Positions 39,256-46,749 of a stretch of 64,000 nucleotides of DNA are shown piece after piece. The position numbers and the translations under genes were made by a program. The DNA comes from Dechloromonas sp. (GTDB lineage Bacteria; Pseudomonadota; Gammaproteobacteria; Burkholderiales; Rhodocyclaceae), in contig JAQUAX010000010.1 of the NCBI GenBank assembly GCA_028687035.1, forward strand, positions 62,001-126,000. The letters are read 5' to 3'. The notes under the pieces were generated by a model, which made no database searches, had not been told where the DNA came from, and saw nothing but the letters and a program-made list of their open reading frames with translations. Within the stretch, counting starts at the first letter, position 1. The number at the start of each line of letters is the position of its first letter.

Positions 39256-40288
39256 AAATCTGCTACCCCCCCCTGGGGGAGGCTCCGCCGACGCCCTGAT
39301 TGAGGCGTTTCTTGAGTTCAAACAGGTGTCCGAGGGACGCTCTGCCCGGACCGTCGAGCGCTATGCGCTGGCGCTTCGGCGCCTGGCCGCGTACATGGGC
39401 AACCGGTCGCTGCTGTCGGCGACGGGCGACGACCTTCTCTTCTTCGCCGGGAAATGGCTTTTCGAGCAGGGCGTCCGCGATCCGGTGTCGCGAAAGCCAG
39501 CCGTCGCCGCAGTTCGCGAGTTCTACAAGTGGATCCATCTGCGCGGCTGGCGTGATGATGATCCGGGCCGCCGGGTGCCTCATCCCAAATTCGGCCGGCG
39601 CTTGCCGGCGGTAATGACGCTCGCCCAGGCTGAGGCGCTGATGTTCATGCCGGACTATTCGACCTTCGAAGGTCTGCGCGATGCGACGATGATGGCGATC
39701 CTGCTCGGTACCGGGCTTCGGGTGTCGGCTCTGACCAGCCTCAACGAGTCGAGCATCCTCGATATTGTGGTCGACAAGAAGCCGCGGCTGGCGCTGCGCG
39801 TGCTCACCAAGGGCGGGAAGGAGAGCCAGAAGCCTCTGCCCGAGCAGGCCGCGCTTCTGCTGCGCCTCTACCTCGAGCACCCGACGATGCACGCGGTCGA
39901 CCGGTCGTTGCCAGATGGCGACAAGGTGCTGTTCATCTCAACGCGGAACAGCCATTGCCCGAAGCACGAATGGCACGGCGAGAAGCGGCGCATGAACCGC
40001 CACAGCGTGCACGGCATGATCGAGCGCTACGGCCGCCGCGCTGGCCTGCCGCCGAATGTGACGCACCCCCATGCGATCCGCCATCTGTTCGGCACCGAGT
40101 TGGCCGAGGACGACACGAACCTGAAGGAAATCGCCGAGCACCTGGACCATTCGAAGACCGAGACTTCCGCGGTCTATATCCACCTGGCCATGCGCAAGAA
40201 GACGGCCACAATCGACAAGTCGTCGGCGCTCAACAAGATCAAGACCCCGGTCTCCTCCCTGCTCGAGCAGCTGGGGCGCCGCCCGTAG
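39218..40288 (+). CDS. int: Tyrosine recombinase / phage integrase
   Basis: The 356 residues are XerC/XerD-like. The N-terminal SAM-like core-binding domain spans about 30-110. The catalytic domain has the box I arginine in LGTGLRVSALTSL, a lysine in the TKGGKESQK hairpin, HAIRHLFGTEL (H-x-x-R), LDHSKTET and the tyrosine nucleophile in AVYIHLAM. The longest frame opens at TTG 39218, with no clear SD and with repeat copies overlapping its first codons, so the true start may be a little downstream. It most likely integrates the element at tRNA-Val. Confidence 0.92.
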   Translation: MGLVLAASTHPRENLLPPPGGGSADALIEAFLEFKQVSEGRSARTVERYALALRRLAAYMGNRSLLSATGDDLLFFAGKWLFEQGVRDPVSRKPAVAAVREFYKWIHLRGWRDDDPGRRVPHPKFGRRLPAVMTLAQAEALMFMPDYSTFEGLRDATMMAILLGTGLRVSALTSLNESSILDIVVDKKPRLALRVLTKGGKESQKPLPEQAALLLRLYLEHPTMHAVDRSLPDGDKVLFISTRNSHCPKHEWHGEKRRMNRHSVHGMIERYGRRAGLPPNVTHPHAIRHLFGTELAEDDTNLKEIAEHLDHSKTETSAVYIHLAMRKKTATIDKSSALNKIKTPVSSLLEQLGRRP

Positions 40289-40510
40289 GCATTTCGATGC
40301 GCGCCGACGGGCGTTTTCCTCGACCAGATGAGGCACCGAACAGCCGGTCGGCGCGTCAGCGCATCGGCTCGAAGCGGCGTGGCTGTGTGAAGTCGGGGAG
40401 GCTCGCGTCTTATAGCAAAAGGCGGGCTATCTCTAAACTGTCCCGATTTCGCTTTTTGTCCATTTTGCGAAGTGGTTTAACGTGGCGATGCGGCTTCCGG
40501 GGGGAGTGAA
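40289..40510 (+). other. Gap between integrase and first late gene
   Basis: 222 bases without a supported gene. The right half is less GC-rich, and GGGGGGAGTGAA just before 40511 supplies the SD of the next gene. No terminator or convincing promoter was seen. Confidence 0.5.
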
Positions 40511-41056
40511 ATGGGTAAAAAGCGAAGTCATCGCGACGGTTTTGCAATCGGCGACCTGTTCGGCGATGCGGGTGGGCAAGGGGTGGGGGCTCGGCAAGGC
40601 GGGTCTGGTCCGGTCGGCGGGGGGGGCGGGTACCTGAAAATCTGCGGTGCCCAGAACTTTCAAATCCCGGATGAGTCGCCGGAAGACCCGAGATTTTTGG
40701 AGTTGGAGGCGATCGGCATGCCCGGCGCTTGGCTTCGCCTGGCGCGCCGGGTTGGTTTTGACGCCTTCCTCGACGTCTGGCGGATGATCAGCGAGGATGA
40801 ATCGACGCGGCATGACGGCGGCCGCCGCATGCCGAAGCTGCGCGAGTTCAGCGCCTACCAGCGCTATCAGCGCAACCGCTACGTAAAGAGCCTGGCCGAG
40901 CATGGGCTCAACCCGGATCAGATTCAGCGGATCGTGCAGCGTCACCTCGGCGAGAGGTTGAGCGTGTGCCACATCCAGGGGCTCGCGAAAGGCCTGTACC
41001 GCCGCCCCCAGTACGACCCCTACGACCGCCCCCACAAGCCAGCCGAAAAGCCCTGA
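40511..41056 (+). CDS. Phage protein, possibly Mor-like late transcription activator
   Basis: The 181 residues carry a Gly-rich, probably disordered stretch at about 18-38. The C-terminal half has an alpha-helical layout, WLRLARRVGFDAFLDVWRM, then YQRYQRNRYVKSLAEHGLN and DQIQRIVQRHLGERLS, which could form a helix-turn-helix. This loosely resembles the Mor/C activators of Mu-like phages, and its place just ahead of the late genes would suit an activator. The assignment is weak. Confidence 0.5.
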   Translation: MGKKRSHRDGFAIGDLFGDAGGQGVGARQGGSGPVGGGGGYLKICGAQNFQIPDESPEDPRFLELEAIGMPGAWLRLARRVGFDAFLDVWRMISEDESTRHDGGRRMPKLREFSAYQRYQRNRYVKSLAEHGLNPDQIQRIVQRHLGERLSVCHIQGLAKGLYRRPQYDPYDRPHKPAEKP

Positions 41057-41071
41057 CGGCGGCCCGCCTCC

Positions 41072-41085
41072 CCCCTTTTTTTGCC
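41072..41085 (+). repeat. 14-bp phage repeat CCCCTTTTTTTGCC, copy 1
   Basis: Exact copy of a motif also at 46634 and 53206. It lies 26 bases before the terminase small subunit-like gene, after a small GC-rich inverted repeat (GGCGG / CCGCC), so it could be part of a terminator. Confidence 0.7.
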
Positions 41086-41110
41086 CTGCGGATCGGCCAA
41101 AGTGTGGCCG

Positions 41111-42049
41111 ATGGCAAAACAGGATACTTACGCCCCCCTGACCGAAGTCACTTTCCGTTGCCCGGCATGCCGGGTGACGTGGAAGGCCGCCCCCGATCGC
41201 GTCGAAGACTGGACCGATGACGAAATCCACCCGTGGCGCTATTTCGCGGCGCACGAGTGCGGCCGCGAGTGCGAGCAGGCGCCGTTCGAGCGCGGCCTGC
41301 TGCGCGCCTGGCGCTCGGCGACGGGTCCGAAGACGCCGGAAGGCATTGCCGCCACGGCGAAGAACCTGGAAGGGCATCCGACGCCGGAAGAGGCGCTGAG
41401 AACCCGGTTCAACGGCATGAAGCACGGGCTGAATGCGCGGACAGCCAGCTACTTCCCGGCCAAGCCTGACGGTTACGCCTTCTGCTCGACGTGCAGCGTG
41501 GATCGGCCCTGGTGCAAGGAGCAGCCGGCCTGCGTGAAGCAGACGCAGCACTTCCTGCTGCACCACGCGGCCTTCGAGCAGCGCAATCCGAAGCACCTGA
41601 TGGGCATCTATGCGGACTTCCACGCGGCGCTGATGGCGACCGTCGCCGAGTGCCTGCGGCAGATCGTCGGTGACGGCGTGACGATCCGCACGCCGAAGAC
41701 CTACGTGGACAAGGATGGCCGCTGCCTGGTCGTTGAGTACCTGGACGACCAGGGCAACCGGCAGACGGTGCATGACGTCGAGGCGCATCCGCTGTTCCGG
41801 CCGGTGGCCGAGCTGATCACGCGCACCGGCATCGACCTGGCCAACCTCGGTATGACGCCGAAGCAGGCGCCGGAGGACGAAATCCAGCAGGGCAAGCTGG
41901 CCGACGACCGCGAGGCGGCATCGGTGCTGCAGGAACGCCAGGTGAAGGCGCTGGAAGACCTGCGAACGCTGATGGGCCGGGCGCAAGAGGCCGCCGGCCG
42001 TGATCCGGTGTTGATCGAGTATCAGCAACAGGTGGGGGATCAGGGATGA
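41111..42049 (+). CDS. Phage protein with zinc-ribbon-like cysteines, possible terminase small subunit
   Basis: The 312 residues carry two cysteine clusters: FRCPACRVTW with AAHECGREC about 35 residues on, and FCSTCSVDRPWCKEQPAC near residue 130. Both look metal-binding. Residues about 75-110 contain GPKTPEGIAATAKNLEGH and RFNGMKHGL, a signature common in phage proteins next to the large terminase. Position directly before terL supports a packaging role, but no helix-turn-helix is clear. The ATG at 41111 is preferred over a TTG inside the 14-bp repeat. Confidence 0.6.
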   Translation: MAKQDTYAPLTEVTFRCPACRVTWKAAPDRVEDWTDDEIHPWRYFAAHECGRECEQAPFERGLLRAWRSATGPKTPEGIAATAKNLEGHPTPEEALRTRFNGMKHGLNARTASYFPAKPDGYAFCSTCSVDRPWCKEQPACVKQTQHFLLHHAAFEQRNPKHLMGIYADFHAALMATVAECLRQIVGDGVTIRTPKTYVDKDGRCLVVEYLDDQGNRQTVHDVEAHPLFRPVAELITRTGIDLANLGMTPKQAPEDEIQQGKLADDREAASVLQERQVKALEDLRTLMGRAQEAAGRDPVLIEYQQQVGDQG

Positions 42050-42192
42050 AACGGGCAAAGCAACATCGGCGGGCGGTTGAAATGGCGAAACTGCGTGCCC
42101 GAGTGGCACGGGCAGCGCGGTTTTTCGCAGAGTGCCTTGGCATCCCCGCCGGTGAGGTGCTTCAGCAGGCCGGGTTGTCGCGATTTCAATGA
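42046..42192 (+). CDS. 48-residue basic phage protein between the terminase genes
   Basis: It starts MKRAKQHRRAVEMAKL and ends in LSRFQ. It overlaps the upstream stop by ATGA, and its own stop overlaps the terL ATG in the same way, so it is coupled on both sides. It is rich in Arg and Ala and predicted helical. Not recognised. Confidence 0.6.
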   Translation: MKRAKQHRRAVEMAKLRARVARAARFFAECLGIPAGEVLQQAGLSRFQ

Positions 42193-43769
42193 CCGCTCGC
42201 GTCTCCGCCGCCGCTCGTCGCCGCTCTGCCATCGTTGCCGAGGATGAAATCCTGCGTTTCGCCGGCGACCATGCGCTGTGGCACAAGCACGTCCACAACG
42301 TGACGCTGGACGCGGTGCAGATCCTGAAGATGATCGAGATGGACCAGCACGCGAACACGGTCGATTGGTCGTGCCGGCGGACGGGGAAGACCTTCTGCAA
42401 GGAGCTGCACTGCCTTGAGCACCTGGCCTGCAATGCGCACGAGGAAGAAGGGATCGTGGCGCCACGGGCGCAGCAGTCGCTGACGAACCTCGGGTACCAC
42501 ACCGATGCGATCCGGCGCTCGCCGATCCTCTCGGCCTTCATCGCGACGAAGAACGGCCGGCGCCAGCTGAAGGACACCGGCTACCAGTTCGCCAACGGCT
42601 CCGGCGCCTGGGCCTACGGGATCATGTCGAACATCGACGGCGACTCGCTGACGGTGGCCTCGCTCGAGGAGACCGACGACATGCCCTACGACCGGCTGAC
42701 CTCGCGCTTTCTGCCGATGCTCGGTTCGACGCGGCGGCCCGGGGTCGACCGCGAGATGAAGCCGAAAATCCGCATCACCGGCGTCTTCAAGGGCGCGGAC
42801 GTGCTGTCGTCGCTGATCAAGTCGGGGGCTTACCACTCGCTGCCGGTAGTCGATGTCTATCTCGGGCTGGAACTGGGGATCATCGGCCAGCAGTGGGCGG
42901 CCGACATGCGGACGCAGAACAGCGAAGGCGAGTGGATCCGGCAGTTCCTCTGCAGGAACATCGCGGCGCAGAACTGGATCTGGGAAAAGCACGTACGGCG
43001 GGCCAAGGCGATCGGCCTGCAGGCCGGAATCCAGATCGCCGAGCCGCTGCCGGGGGCGCGGTACAAGCGGCGCGGTCTGATTTCGTTCGGCTACGACCAC
43101 ACCGGCCACGGCGAGAGCGGCACGGCGTCGAAGTCGGCGCTGGTAGTGATGGAGCAGATCGGCAGCTTCGCGGTGATCGTATATTGCCGCACCTGGATGG
43201 CTGGTACCGACGACCGGGTGATCGAGCGCGACCTGGCCGGGTTGTGGGATTACTTCCGCCCGGATTACGCGATGGGCGACGCCTATGGCGTGGGCATGCT
43301 GACCAGCCTGAACGACCGGCTGTACGCCAACGGGCTGACCGATATCGACCGGCGCACGATCGGCGACGGGCAGAGCACGGCGAGCACCTGGGGACAGTGG
43401 CCGTTCGCGCCGATCCGATTCGAGGGGCAGACAAAGCACAGCATGGCCTCGATGCTGCGCCAGGCCTTTCACCACGGGCAGGCGGCGATTCCCGACTTCG
43501 ACGAGGACGATCCGGCGCATTACGCCGACTGGATCGCGCTGATGCGCCAGCTGCCAAACATGAAGGCGGACGCGACGAAGGCCGGCTACAGCAGCTTCAA
43601 GATGGCCGACCCGAAGATCGGCGACGACCTTTTCGACGCGGCCTGCGCGGCGGTGTGGGCGCTGGTGACGCGCGGCGCCGACGAGGTGCCGGTGGTCATT
43701 GGCCGGCGGACGCAGAGCCGGGAGGCGTTGCTGGGCACGCCGGGGCGACTGATCGAGGTGGCGACGTGA
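42189..43769 (+). CDS. terL: Phage terminase large subunit
   Basis: The 526-residue DNA-packaging motor has an N-terminal ATPase with Walker A-type DWSCRRTGKTFCKE near residue 60 and Walker B-type VASLEETDDMPYD near residue 155. The C-terminal RNase H-like nuclease has a first acidic residue in ISFGYDHTGHGES and later ones in YAMGDAYGVGM and DDLFDAACAAVWAL. The length is usual for tailed phages. Packaging strategy (cos or pac) cannot be told. Confidence 0.9.
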   Translation: MTARVSAAARRRSAIVAEDEILRFAGDHALWHKHVHNVTLDAVQILKMIEMDQHANTVDWSCRRTGKTFCKELHCLEHLACNAHEEEGIVAPRAQQSLTNLGYHTDAIRRSPILSAFIATKNGRRQLKDTGYQFANGSGAWAYGIMSNIDGDSLTVASLEETDDMPYDRLTSRFLPMLGSTRRPGVDREMKPKIRITGVFKGADVLSSLIKSGAYHSLPVVDVYLGLELGIIGQQWAADMRTQNSEGEWIRQFLCRNIAAQNWIWEKHVRRAKAIGLQAGIQIAEPLPGARYKRRGLISFGYDHTGHGESGTASKSALVVMEQIGSFAVIVYCRTWMAGTDDRVIERDLAGLWDYFRPDYAMGDAYGVGMLTSLNDRLYANGLTDIDRRTIGDGQSTASTWGQWPFAPIRFEGQTKHSMASMLRQAFHHGQAAIPDFDEDDPAHYADWIALMRQLPNMKADATKAGYSSFKMADPKIGDDLFDAACAAVWALVTRGADEVPVVIGRRTQSREALLGTPGRLIEVAT

Positions 43770-43855
43770 TCCGCATCGCCATCGAGTGGCCCGAGATCAT
43801 CGCTTTCGGGATGTGCCTGCTGATCTGGGCCTACGTTCGCTGGAGACTCAAATGA
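43766..43855 (+). CDS. 29-residue putative membrane mini-protein
   Basis: The GTG overlaps the terL stop (GTGA), and the TGA overlaps the next ATG (ATGA). The protein has a hydrophobic core, IIAFGMCLLIWAYVRW, able to span a membrane. It fits exactly between two coupled genes, which is why it is listed despite its size. Confidence 0.45.
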   Translation: MIRIAIEWPEIIAFGMCLLIWAYVRWRLK

Positions 43856-44097
43856 GCTACGCCAGCGCAAAAGGTCGGGCGCCCGGTTCGTTGAAGACGT
43901 TGAACCAGACGCCGGCACCGCCGCTTTCCGATGCCGAAAAGGCGGTCATCGCGGACCGGGCCAGGGCGGTCAAGGAGCATCTGCCGGAGGCCTGGGATTT
44001 CATGAAGGCGCTGCACGCCGAAGGCATGGTCGACGGCATGCGTTGCCTGGTATCGGTGACGGTTTTTGAAGGGGAAGATCATGGGTCTGATGACTGA
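43852..44097 (+). CDS. Small phage protein of unknown function
   Basis: 81 residues, MSYASAKGRAPGSLKTLNQ at the start and an acidic C-terminus (EGEDHGSDD). It lies between terL and portal and overlaps the portal start by 17 bases. Not recognised; a head-assembly or decoration role would suit its place. Confidence 0.65.
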   Translation: MSYASAKGRAPGSLKTLNQTPAPPLSDAEKAVIADRARAVKEHLPEAWDFMKALHAEGMVDGMRCLVSVTVFEGEDHGSDD

Positions 44098-45460
44098 CGT
44101 ATTGGCGAAGCTGCGCGGATTGGGCAGGAATTCGCCAATTCCCGCGGTCGACGCCGCCGGGGGCGGCAATTCCGAGCAGGGCAAGCGCCCGTCGCCGGAA
44201 AACTCGATGAAGTACCTCTACCGGGCCATGTGGGTCGATCCGGATGTCCGGCAGGCGATTCTCGACGTCCGGGAGATGGACCGCCTCGACGGCCGGGTGC
44301 GCCGCATCCACAACCGCATCGCCCGCGATGCGGTGAAGGGCGGGCTGGTGATGACGCAGACCAGCGCCTCGCCGACGATCCGCCGGGAGTGGTCGGCCTT
44401 CGTCGAGCGCCTGCAGCTGCGCAACCCCCAGAAGCTGAAGAGCGACGCGCGCGGGCTGGCCATGGAAGGCAATCTGCCGCTGCAGTGGGTGCTGGACGAA
44501 TCGCTGAACGTGGTCGCCGCCGTGCGCATGCCCAGCGAGACGCTGCTGCCGAACGTCGGCGACGACGGCCGCTTCAAGTCGGCCGCCGAGGCCTATTTCC
44601 AGATCGACCTGACGACGGGCAGCAAGATCGCCACGTTCCCGATGTGGCAGATGTTCCTGTGTCGCCTCGATCCGGATTCGTTCGACGACCAGGGGGCGCT
44701 GGGCCGCCCCTTCCTCGATGCGTCGCGCGATGTCTTGCGCAAGCTGCGGATGACCGAAGAAGACCTGGTGATCCGCCGCCGGCACCGGGCGCCGCTGCGC
44801 CTGGTGCACGTACTGGAGGGCGCCAGCCCGGACGAGCTGCAGGCTTACCAGGATCGCGTCGAGGCCGAGCAGGGCGAGATCACAGTCGACTTCTTCCTGA
44901 ACAAGCGCGGCGCCGTCAGCGCCGTGCAGGGCGATGCCGCGCTGGGCGAGATCGGCGACGTGGTGCACCTGCTCGACACCTTCTTTGCCGGATCGCCCTT
45001 GCCGAAGGGCTTGATGGGCTACACCGACGGCATGGCGCGCGACATCCTGGAGGATCTGAAGCGCGACTACTACGAGGAGGTCGACAGCTTTCAGGACACG
45101 CTGGCCTTCGGCTACGAGTTCGGCTTCCGTCTGCATCTGCTGCTGAAGGGGGTTGTGCTCGACCCGCAGGAAACCTGGATCGGTTTCGCCGAGCGCAAGA
45201 CCGAGACGCCGAACCAGCTGACCGACCGCATGCTGAAGTGGCTGGCGCTGGGCTACCCGCGCGCCATGATCTTCGAGGAAATGGGCAAGGACCCCGAGCA
45301 GGTGCGCCAGCGGATCGAGCAGGCGCAGCGCGACGGCGACCCTTACCCCGGCGGCGACGATCTGCCGGGGGGCGGCGTGCCGGGCGGGGTCAAGATCACG
45401 CCGGGAAATGCGCCCAAGGGCGAGAGCGCGACCAGCATCGGGAGCCGTAGCCAGAAATGA
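44081..45460 (+). CDS. Phage portal protein
   Basis: The 459 residues have MKYLYRAMWVDPDVRQAIL near residue 45 and the segment FFAGSPLPKGLMGYTDG, typical of portal crown/stem regions, and a Gly/Pro-rich C-terminus. Portals form the dodecameric ring at the capsid vertex through which terminase threads DNA. Its place between terL and the head morphogenesis gene agrees. The ATG at 44081 follows GAAGGGGA. Confidence 0.85.
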   Translation: MGLMTDVLAKLRGLGRNSPIPAVDAAGGGNSEQGKRPSPENSMKYLYRAMWVDPDVRQAILDVREMDRLDGRVRRIHNRIARDAVKGGLVMTQTSASPTIRREWSAFVERLQLRNPQKLKSDARGLAMEGNLPLQWVLDESLNVVAAVRMPSETLLPNVGDDGRFKSAAEAYFQIDLTTGSKIATFPMWQMFLCRLDPDSFDDQGALGRPFLDASRDVLRKLRMTEEDLVIRRRHRAPLRLVHVLEGASPDELQAYQDRVEAEQGEITVDFFLNKRGAVSAVQGDAALGEIGDVVHLLDTFFAGSPLPKGLMGYTDGMARDILEDLKRDYYEEVDSFQDTLAFGYEFGFRLHLLLKGVVLDPQETWIGFAERKTETPNQLTDRMLKWLALGYPRAMIFEEMGKDPEQVRQRIEQAQRDGDPYPGGDDLPGGGVPGGVKITPGNAPKGESATSIGSRSQK

Positions 45461-46344
45461 CGCCACGCGAACGGGAGGCGGCGATCCGCCGGGCGATGCG
45501 CGAGGCGCAGCGCGAACTGATCGACCTGGACGAAGAGGCGGCCGCCGCACTGATGCGGCTCTACCGGTGGGCTGCCGAGAGCATCGCGCAGGAAATCTTT
45601 CTGCGCGCCGATGGCGACGGCACGCTGGCGCTCGCCCAGCTGGCCGACCTGCGCCGGCAGATCGAGGCACGCCTGGCGCAGCTCGAGGCGGGCCGCAATA
45701 CCCTGCTCAACGAGGCGCTCGGGCAGGCCGCCCGGATCGGCGGCGAAACCTTCGTGCAGGCCGGCGTGGTGCCGGCGGCCTCGATGCGCCTGCCGGAAGA
45801 AGCGCTGCGCTTCGTGCGCGGCCTGGTCGCCGCCGATGGCCTGCAGCTATCCGACCGGCTGTGGCGGATCGACCGCGGTGCCCGCGACGCGGTGGTCAAT
45901 GCGCTCGAACGCGCGGTCGTCTTGGGGCACGGCGCGGTGCAGGCGGCCCGCGAATTCCTCGATGCGGCCCAGCCGGTACCGGCCGACATCCAGGCGAAGA
46001 TGAAATCGGCCGGCGCCTCGGCGATCGCCCGCGACACCCGGGCGCTGATGACCGGCGAGAAATCGGCCGGCGGGCCGCTGGCGCAATCGATGCGGGTATT
46101 CCGAACCGAGATCAACCGGGCGCACGGCGTCGCCTACATGAAGCAGGCCGAGGCCGTGCCCGGATTCGTCGGCATCCGCTTCACCCTGTCGCCGCAGCAC
46201 CCGAAGCCGGACATCTGCGACGAACTGGCCAAGGAAGACCGCTTCGGCCTGGGCGAAGGCGTTTTTCCGAGCGTCGACGAGTTCCTGAAGGTCTGGCCGG
46301 CGCACCCGAATACCTTCTCCTTCCCGGTCGCTGTGTTCGGCTGA
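45457..46344 (+). CDS. Phage head morphogenesis protein (Mu F / SPP1 gp7-like)
   Basis: The 295 residues have a long helical N-terminus and a C-terminal block of the Mu F family: FRTEINRAHGVAYMKQAEAV, RFTLSPQHPKPDICDELAK and WPAHPNTFSFPVAVFG, with conserved His, Asp and Cys. These minor head proteins sit near the portal. The ATG overlaps the portal stop. Confidence 0.85.
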   Translation: MTPREREAAIRRAMREAQRELIDLDEEAAAALMRLYRWAAESIAQEIFLRADGDGTLALAQLADLRRQIEARLAQLEAGRNTLLNEALGQAARIGGETFVQAGVVPAASMRLPEEALRFVRGLVAADGLQLSDRLWRIDRGARDAVVNALERAVVLGHGAVQAAREFLDAAQPVPADIQAKMKSAGASAIARDTRALMTGEKSAGGPLAQSMRVFRTEINRAHGVAYMKQAEAVPGFVGIRFTLSPQHPKPDICDELAKEDRFGLGEGVFPSVDEFLKVWPAHPNTFSFPVAVFG

Positions 46345-46350
46345 TCCATT

Positions 46351-46569
46351 TCACCAGCCCGGGACAGCGGACGATCCGAAGAATTTCAGCTTTTCAGGCT
46401 GCTGCAGAATTTCGGAAAGGCGCTGGCGCTCTGCTGTCAGCGCTTCCTTGTCTTCGATGGGAATATCCCCTTTCAGGCGCTGATCAATCTGGTCCAAAAG
46501 GCCCGGGTAGTACGACTTTTCCACCGACCGGATCAAGTTCAAGAGCGAGATTGTTTCGTTGAGCATCAT
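46351..46569 (-). CDS. 72-residue antisense phage protein (moron-like)
   Basis: This is the only leftward gene in the prophage part seen. MMLNETISLLNLIRSVEKSY leads into a helical, charged protein (LLDQIDQRLKGDIPIEDKEAL) ending SSAVPGW. CACGGAG lies 8 bases before the ATG pair. It is visibly less GC-rich than its neighbours and sits in the gap between two late genes, the usual pattern of a moron inserted by transfer. Not recognised. Confidence 0.65.
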   Translation of the reverse strand: MMLNETISLLNLIRSVEKSYYPGLLDQIDQRLKGDIPIEDKEALTAERQRLSEILQQPEKLKFFGSSAVPGW

Positions 46570-46633
46570 GGGCTCCGTGAGTTGAGGAGCCTCCTTTGTA
46601 ACGTCACGACGCTCGGACAAGAGCAAATCGGGT

Positions 46634-46647
46634 CCCCTTTTTTTGCC
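46634..46647 (+). repeat. 14-bp phage repeat CCCCTTTTTTTGCC, copy 2
   Basis: Exact copy of the motif at 41072 and 53206, 103 bases before the capsid fusion gene. It is followed by a GGGAGAAT stretch also seen, as CGGAGAAT, after copy 3. Confidence 0.7.
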
Positions 46648-46749
46648 GTCGCCGACCGGGAGAATGGGCCACGTCGCGGGAGTGCGCCGTTGGTATCTCC
46701 TCCCTCCCTCCCTCGCCCGGCCCTCCCGCGACACCTGAACGAGGGCGCG

